Source of the DNA: CAUPWF01 sp044425815
Lineage (GTDB): Bacteria > Bacillota > Clostridia > Lachnospirales > Lachnospiraceae
Direction: 5' to 3'
NCBI GenBank assembly: GCA_044425815.1
Contig: JAWXVA010000076.1
Span: forward strand, 1-11,372
DNA: 11,372 nucleotides
Each line of letters opens with the position of its first letter. Position 1 is the first letter of the stretch. Positions 7,436-11,372 of this stretch are shown here, piece by piece. The translations under genes were made by a program, and so were the position numbers. Under the pieces are notes generated by a model, which saw nothing but the letters and a program-made list of their open reading frames with translations, made no database searches and was not told where the DNA came from.

Positions 7436-8062
7436 TTATTCCTCCCTCGTTGCTAAAGTTTCAAATGTACTTACAATTTCCTTTGCTACCGAAACTAATC
7501 TTTTACTATATTTTGAATCAAATGAAACTGTGCCAATCCACAAAAATTCTTCTACAGATGTAAAGAAAAACAAATTATAACTTACACCATCTAATGTTTG
7601 CATTAATGTTTCTAATAAAAATATATTTCCATTATCCCTTTTCAAATACTGCTCACCTAAAATTTTAGATTTCGAACCTACTCTGTTAATGATAGCTTTG
7701 GCTACTTTACCAAATTCTTGAATTTCATTATCTAGTTGTTTTGTTCGTGTAGGATTAAATGCAATCATAAATGGTAATATTCCATCTGATAGCACTAATT
7801 TAGGTGGCTCTCCAATAAAATAAACTTCTTTTATTTCATCTTCACTTCTAGGATAAAAAGATTTTGGGATTTTAATTTTCGCGGCATCTTCAAATAATGT
7901 CGTATATTCAAATGGCACATCAATTCCAAAAACAGGGCAAAACTTGTCATGAATAGATTTTTTTACTTCTTCGTCTATTTCACTTTCTATTTGCGAAGTT
8001 TCTTCAATAATCTCAAGCATTTTCTTAACATTACTTATTAATTCATCTTTATATCGTTCCAT
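7436..8062 (-). CDS. DUF1795/EagR-like putative effector chaperone
   Basis: A soluble 208-residue protein without signal peptide. An N-terminal charged helix (1-37) precedes an alpha/beta domain. The core pattern KIKIPKSFYP near 65-75, then a short strand with a GEPPKLVLS turn, a central helix (EFGKVAKAII), and the closing GTVSFDSKY with a C-terminal helix ending in STFE resembles the Mog1/PsbP-like fold shared by DUF1795, DcrB and EagR proteins. EagR proteins hold hydrophobic segments of Rhs and other type VI effectors before loading. It ends 1 base before VgrG. A candidate client is the hydrophobic region of the VgrG-Rhs protein. The only ribosome site seen (AAAGGA, 8076-8081) is 13 bases from the ATG, longer than usual. 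The chaperone role is inference from fold pattern and place. Confidence 0.8.
   Translation of the reverse strand: MERYKDELISNVKKMLEIIEETSQIESEIDEEVKKSIHDKFCPVFGIDVPFEYTTLFEDAAKIKIPKSFYPRSEDEIKEVYFIGEPPKLVLSDGILPFMIAFNPTRTKQLDNEIQEFGKVAKAIINRVGSKSKILGEQYLKRDNGNIFLLETLMQTLDGVSYNLFFFTSVEEFLWIGTVSFDSKYSKRLVSVAKEIVSTFETLATREE
7440..7446 (-). promoter_or_regulatory. Strong ribosome binding site of VgrG
   Basis: The minus strand reads GGGAGGA, 5 bases from the VgrG ATG, and lies within the last codons of the DUF1795-like gene. It fixes the start at 7434 and indicates that the two genes are translationally coupled. Confidence 0.6.
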
Positions 8063-8075
8063 TGTATTATTCTTA

Positions 8076-8081
8076 TCCTTT
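8076..8081 (-). promoter_or_regulatory. Distant ribosome binding site of the DUF1795-like gene
   Basis: The minus strand reads AAAGGA, but 13 bases separate it from the ATG at 8062. No nearer site is visible and no alternative in-frame start lies between them, so translation may be weaker than for the neighbours. Confidence 0.35.
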
Positions 8082-8083
8082 CA

Positions 8084-8146
8084 TTAATTAAATTTTATAG
8101 TCTCTATCATTTCTTCAAGTTCCAATACAATTTCTTCATCACTCAC
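8084..8146 (-). other. Short coherent reading frame after the lipoprotein stop
   Basis: In the 76-base gap a frame different from the lipoprotein gene reads VSDEEIVLELEEMIETIKFN and then TAA. Continued upstream into the lipoprotein gene for a few codons it gives LKVKIQ before reaching a stop. The composition is protein-like (an amphipathic acidic helix). It could be the original C-terminus of the lipoprotein shifted out of frame, a remnant of a lost neighbour, or a very short peptide gene starting at GTG. No good ribosome site supports the last option. Confidence 0.25.
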
Positions 8147-8969
8147 TTGTATTTTCACTTTCAAATGGAATGGAAATTATCCATAAAATAATACTATTTA
8201 ATATATCATCTGCTAATTTATATTGGTATGACACTTCCACTTTATCATCTAAAACATCAAAATTCAGATAGGAGAGATATTCTTTGGTTGTGTCCGTTTC
8301 AATTCCCACAGGTATTTCCACTTCCTGCTCGTGCAATGTATCATCATGATCAAAGGTATGCACAATATGTTTTATATGAAACTCGTCTAAATCCCTATAA
8401 TAAATCTTAGCATTTTTATCTTCTTCCCACCAAAGCATACCTTGATTTTCTGCATAACCTCTATGGTAGAAATAGGCTTTATTATTATTTATTGTCAAGA
8501 AAAGTTCATCTTCTTTTGTATAAAATGTTGCAATTTCATCATATGTGTTTGTATCAATGGCGATTATCTCTCCACTATATAACGCATCATCAAAATAATA
8601 TGCCCAAGTGGCAGCACCTGTTGTGCCTGTTCCATTCCACTGTGAAGTCCAAATATACAGTATATCTTCCGTATTAATAGCAGTTAAAGCAGATACACTA
8701 TCACGTTCAGTTTCATAGACAATATTATCATTTTGGTAAACTCTAAGTAACTGTTTATAATCATCTAGATTGTCATTATCTTGATATTTTATCAAATATT
8801 CATCTAGTTCAAATTGAGTTGTTTCGCTACTTGCATAATTAAAATATTTTTCACTTGTGTGAAAAGTATCGCCACTTTTGATGCTATAATTTAAATTGGT
8901 ATACCGTCTTTCACAGCCTACAAGCAAACTGCAAACTATTAAAAGTAATATGATATATAGTTTTTTCAT
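8139..8969 (-). CDS. Lipoprotein, putative immunity partner of the PAAR-protease
   Basis: The protein has 276 residues. It begins with a classic lipoprotein signal: basic n-region (MKK), hydrophobic core and lipobox LVGC with the lipidated Cys at 19, followed by Glu. The mature part is acidic and beta-rich with many Tyr and Trp residues (for example WTSQWNG and MLWWEEDK), and would sit on the outer face of the cytoplasmic membrane. No catalytic motif is seen and I do not recognise a named family. It starts 13 bases after the stop of the PAAR-protease gene, with GAGG 6-7 bases before its ATG. This position is where effector clusters place the immunity gene, so it probably blocks the protease outside the membrane. 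The C-terminus (IPFESENTSE) may be altered, as a coherent frame continues after the stop. Confidence 0.88.
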   Translation of the reverse strand: MKKLYIILLLIVCSLLVGCERRYTNLNYSIKSGDTFHTSEKYFNYASSETTQFELDEYLIKYQDNDNLDDYKQLLRVYQNDNIVYETERDSVSALTAINTEDILYIWTSQWNGTGTTGAATWAYYFDDALYSGEIIAIDTNTYDEIATFYTKEDELFLTINNNKAYFYHRGYAENQGMLWWEEDKNAKIYYRDLDEFHIKHIVHTFDHDDTLHEQEVEIPVGIETDTTKEYLSYLNFDVLDDKVEVSYQYKLADDILNSIILWIISIPFESENTSE

Positions 8970-8982
8970 TTATACCTCATTT

Positions 8983-10269
8983 TTATTGTTGGTTAATTAT
9001 AATAGCAAGTGCATCTCCAATCACTTTCTTACCTTCTAAATCTTTTATCCACTCTTCCTCTGTTCTCAGGTGATTTTGTACACCATAATCATCATTATAA
9101 AAAATAAATTCTTGAGTATCAAAATTATTATATGGCTGAAATGCTGTATAATGAGCTCCTACATTTGAAATATTATCACCATATGCATACACTGCAATTG
9201 CAGCATCTGCACTAGCAGCTTTTTCAACAATATTTTCAACACCATATACAAGTTCTACATTATACCCTTGTGCATTTAAATAATGTGTCACTCCAAAAGG
9301 TATGGTTCCAAAAGCACCATTTGCTATCCCGTACGGTTCCAAATAATATACAACATGTGCAAAGTTAATTTCCTCATTAGGATTAATCATTTTTAATACA
9401 TTATAAGTAGCAATCGCACCACAACCTGTAGCATTCATAGTCGTATTTCCACTGACAAAATTACTAAATTGACTTTGATCAATTATCATTCCATCTGCAT
9501 CCGTTGGTAAATCTTGCGCAAAGTTATGATTGTAGTTTCTAATTTTTTGTTCAGTTGTTACTGACAATATACCTTGTTCAAAATTAAAATCTTCAGGAAA
9601 TATGCTCATTAATCTTGAAATTTCTTCTTGTGTATATTGAGGTGGTAATACCGTAGATACAATCAATGCAGCTTTTACCTTTTCTTCTATTGATGCATCT
9701 ACTTCCCCAGTTTGTTGGATTTTGCTAAATGCATCTTCTAATGTTGCATTAATGCCATTTGTTACAATTGTTAGAGGATGTTCTTCTTCTATTGGTTCAT
9801 CAATGTCTGATGGTAATTCTAAATCTTCTTCCGTTGAATCTGCATTCAATGGGGCAATTGTTATCGTTCCACCATTTTTACAAGACAATTCACTTTGCAA
9901 AGTTATTGCAGGTGCTCCATCAATCATATGCGTTTCGTCTGTAAACTCCCACGGATTAGGAGTTTGAGGTTTACATTTAATACTCATAACACCTAATTTA
10001 TCTAATGCTTCTCCCAATAAAAAACCTGTTGGTCCACCTAACATAGTAAACAGACCCTTTCTTAAATAAAGTTCAGGGTTGCAATCAGAATTACAATCAC
10101 CAAAATGAATGACATTATCATTCGTATGATCATTTGCATTGAGTATAGGTTGCATATCCTCGTTCACAAGTATTCCATGGTCTTTTTTTATATTCAAGTA
10201 ATTATCCATAGTTCCACAATCACATCTAGCACACATCAACCGATAAACATAGTTTTTATTTGCACTCAT
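8983..10269 (-). CDS. PAAR-like protein with C-terminal C39/papain-like cysteine protease domain
   Basis: The protein has 428 residues in three parts. Residues 1 to about 140 resemble the DUF4280 PAAR-like family, which sharpens VgrG tips: CARCDC at 13-18, C59 and C63, a Gly-rich hydrophobic GPTGFLLGEAL (79-89), C99 before a PNPW turn, and SELSCKNGGTITI (126-138). An acidic linker spans 144-163 and a middle helical region 165-270. The C-terminal domain has a probable catalytic Cys283 in ATGCGAIATYNVL, His373 in VGAHYTAF, and Asn392 or Asp393/394 in FYNDDYG. That order and spacing fit a papain-like peptidase, closest in pattern to C39. The predicted role is a toxin delivered on a VgrG spike; the substrate is unknown. 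No GG-type bacteriocin precursor or ABC transporter is nearby, arguing against bacteriocin processing. AGAGG lies about 7 bases before the ATG; the gene begins 13 bases after the previous stop. Confidence 0.9.
   Translation of the reverse strand: MSANKNYVYRLMCARCDCGTMDNYLNIKKDHGILVNEDMQPILNANDHTNDNVIHFGDCNSDCNPELYLRKGLFTMLGGPTGFLLGEALDKLGVMSIKCKPQTPNPWEFTDETHMIDGAPAITLQSELSCKNGGTITIAPLNADSTEEDLELPSDIDEPIEEEHPLTIVTNGINATLEDAFSKIQQTGEVDASIEEKVKAALIVSTVLPPQYTQEEISRLMSIFPEDFNFEQGILSVTTEQKIRNYNHNFAQDLPTDADGMIIDQSQFSNFVSGNTTMNATGCGAIATYNVLKMINPNEEINFAHVVYYLEPYGIANGAFGTIPFGVTHYLNAQGYNVELVYGVENIVEKAASADAAIAVYAYGDNISNVGAHYTAFQPYNNFDTQEFIFYNDDYGVQNHLRTEEEWIKDLEGKKVIGDALAIIINQQ
8986..9462 (-). other. 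Cysteine protease (toxin) domain of the PAAR-like protein
   Basis: Residues about 270-428. The Cys283 motif starts a helix, as in C39 and papain enzymes; Asn279, four residues before it, is a possible oxyanion-hole residue. PFGVTHYLNAQGYNVE (324-339) is the typical middle segment of C39-like domains. His373 and the Asn392/Asp393 pair complete a plausible active site 90 and about 110 residues later. Confidence 0.7.
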
Positions 10270-10282
10270 ATTTCAACCTCTC

Positions 10283-11062
10283 TTAATCAACAATTATTTT
10301 CCTTTTGGGAAATGCTTTCTTTTCTATAGGTTTATTAATATTTTTAGCTTCTCCTATAATTCTTTGCAACTCTTTATATAGATTTAAATTTGTTTTCTCT
10401 TCAATATCTGTATTATCTCGAAACTTTAGGTAATCAGCTATTCCAGCTAAGCTAATCGGCATATATTGATTGATACATTGCAAACAAAAAACTTGATCCA
10501 ACACACCACTTGGAAAATATGATTTGAATTCATTCGCAAACATTTGTAATACTTTGGGATGCAGTGTACTTTTATCCACACAACTATAGGGAACATGTAC
10601 AATATTCACAGTATCAAATTCTGTATTCATATCATCAAAATCATCATAGTTTATTCTAAGTTTTGCACCCTTTTGTAATTGAAATCTACATAGTTCAATT
10701 TCACATTTTGTTGGAATGTTATTATCAAATATAATTGAGAAAATCTGTACTTGCTCCTCATTTTTCAATATATTATCAATATGTTTGATTTTTACATACA
10801 TCCAACAATTTGTAGAAATATAATCTATTAAAACATCTTGTTCAATCATATAAATCTCTCTATCATAACAAAACAAACCTACTGAAATTATAAGCTGATT
10901 ATCCAAAACTGACACCTCACAACCAGTAATAACCCCATTACTATAATTGGTATATTCTAAATCAGTTAGACGATACACTTGTTTGGTTATTTGTTGTAAA
11001 TATTCTGCTTTTAAAACCATTCCTGAGCGAAATACTGGGCGATATTTTTTAATTATTTCCAT
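10283..11062 (-). CDS. Unrecognised protein, possible baseplate or tail-fibre-like
   Basis: A soluble 259-residue protein without signal peptide. The N-terminal third reads FRSGMVLKAEYLQQITKQVY (11-30), then SNGVITGCEV and NQLIISVGLFCYDREIYMI. The Gly-Met-x-Leu-x-x-x-x-Leu-Gln-Gln start followed by a G-V-x-x-x-E-V strand and a second strand recalls the N-terminal shell domain of TssK (type VI baseplate) and attachment domains of phage tail fibres. The middle part is strand-rich and the C-terminus ends in a basic tail (KKAFPKRKIIVD). It precedes the PAAR-protease gene by 13 bases, whose ribosome site lies in that gap. Its own ATG has AGGGGG 6 bases upstream. It could be a spike-loading adaptor for the PAAR effector or a structural part. 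The TssK comparison is a pattern resemblance only. Confidence 0.8.
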   Translation of the reverse strand: MEIIKKYRPVFRSGMVLKAEYLQQITKQVYRLTDLEYTNYSNGVITGCEVSVLDNQLIISVGLFCYDREIYMIEQDVLIDYISTNCWMYVKIKHIDNILKNEEQVQIFSIIFDNNIPTKCEIELCRFQLQKGAKLRINYDDFDDMNTEFDTVNIVHVPYSCVDKSTLHPKVLQMFANEFKSYFPSGVLDQVFCLQCINQYMPISLAGIADYLKFRDNTDIEEKTNLNLYKELQRIIGEAKNINKPIEKKAFPKRKIIVD

Positions 11063-11083
11063 CTGTTTCCCCCTTCCCCTTCA

Positions 11084-11372
11084 TTATCTTGTACCATCAA
11101 AGAAATTACTTACCCATCCTTCTGTTTCAAAGGAAAAAAATTCCTTTTCTAAATAATAGATAGTCTCATGCAAACGATATACTGATACCACACAAAATCC
11201 CCAGTCTTGTTCTTCTGATAGCACAAAACATTTCAACTCTTTTTCCACAATATCATCTAAATCATCTTGCAATATACGTCCTTCATACTTTTTATATACT
11301 GCTTGTGCTGTTGTTGGTATGAATTGATTATGTTCTAAGTTTTTACTATATGTATAGCGAACTTCTCCTTCC
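11084..11372 (-). CDS. Unrecognised gene, 3' end only
   Basis: The frame is open from the right edge through about 95 codons to a TAA at 11084. The sequence begins GEVRYTYSKN and ends SNFFDGTR. An in-frame TTG at 11270-11272 could be read as a start, but the frame upstream of it is equally protein-like (for example NQFIPTTAQAVYKKYEG), so the gene very probably begins outside the window. The visible part is acidic, with several aromatic residues, and has no membrane segment or recognisable motif. Its stop is 21 bases before the next ATG, so it belongs to the same transcription unit. A small immunity-type or adaptor protein would fit the setting, but nothing in the sequence shows it. Confidence 0.75.
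   Translation of the reverse strand, partial: EGEVRYTYSKNLEHNQFIPTTAQAVYKKYEGRILQDDLDDIVEKELKCFVLSEEQDWGFCVVSVYRLHETIYYLEKEFFSFETEGWVSNFFDGTR

Noticed and set aside
8087..8135. Internal promoter in the 76-base gap (TATAAA with upstream TTGGAA or TTGAAG)
   Set aside because: The spacings between the boxes are 20 and 13 bases, outside the usual 16-18, and AT-rich sequence gives such matches by chance.
9722..9967. An 81-codon plus-strand frame opposite the PAAR-protease
   Set aside because: No ribosome site, no family pattern, and it overlaps a well-supported gene entirely.
8983..10269. Reading the protease as a bacteriocin-processing C39 peptidase
   Set aside because: There is no ABC transporter domain, no double-glycine leader peptide gene nearby, and the domain is fused to a PAAR-like tip.
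11084..11272. A complete 62-residue gene starting at TTG (11272)
   Set aside because: The frame stays open and protein-like to the window edge and there is no clear ribosome site before the TTG, so it is better read as the end of a longer gene.
1..11372. Ordinary prophage tail module
   Set aside because: Rhs, DUF6531, PAAR-like effector, lipoprotein and immunity-like genes are not typical of a phage tail cluster, and no tape measure, sheath, tube, lysis or integrase gene is seen. It cannot be fully excluded without the flanks.

Overview
The window is AT-rich (roughly 30% G+C by eye). All coding is on the minus strand, in one tightly packed head-to-tail series read from the right edge to the left edge. 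The base composition, strong AGGAG-type ribosome sites and a lipobox lipoprotein suggest a Gram-positive, low-GC host. A gut-type clostridium such as a Lachnospiraceae member is my best guess, but this is inference: no rRNA or other marker gene is present.

The content is a spike-and-effector module of a contractile-injection type (the VgrG, PAAR and Rhs parts known from type VI secretion and extracellular contractile systems), placed in an apparently Gram-positive background. In transcription order, the right end holds the 3' end of an unrecognised gene (11084-11372). Next is a 259-residue protein with a possible tail-fibre or baseplate-like N-terminus (10283-11062). A PAAR-like protein follows, fused to a C-terminal papain/C39-like cysteine protease domain (8983-10269), and then a lipoprotein placed as its likely immunity partner (8139-8969). 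Then come a 208-residue protein resembling DUF1795/EagR-type chaperones (7436-8062), a stand-alone VgrG spike (6043-7434), a pentapeptide-repeat protein (4984-6033) and a small protein resembling Imm11/DUF1629 immunity proteins (4466-4987). A two-pass membrane protein (3665-4456) overlaps a small PH/GRAM-like protein (3382-3696). The left end is a very large open frame (1-3356, running off the edge) that joins a second VgrG to a hydrophobic pre-toxin-like segment, a DUF6531 domain and RHS/YD repeats. Its C-terminal toxin tip lies outside the window.

The likely working model is two alternative spikes. One is the short VgrG, which could be capped by the separate PAAR-like protease. The other is the VgrG-Rhs polypeptide, which would carry its own toxin in an Rhs cocoon. 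The small proteins between them would be chaperone, adaptor and immunity factors. No sheath, tube, baseplate ATPase or membrane-complex gene is visible here, so whether this is part of a complete machine or an orphan effector island cannot be decided from this window.

Gaps between genes run from a 32-base overlap to 76 bases. I found no convincing terminator, RNA gene, CRISPR array, insertion sequence or attachment site, and no gene-free stretch longer than 76 bases.
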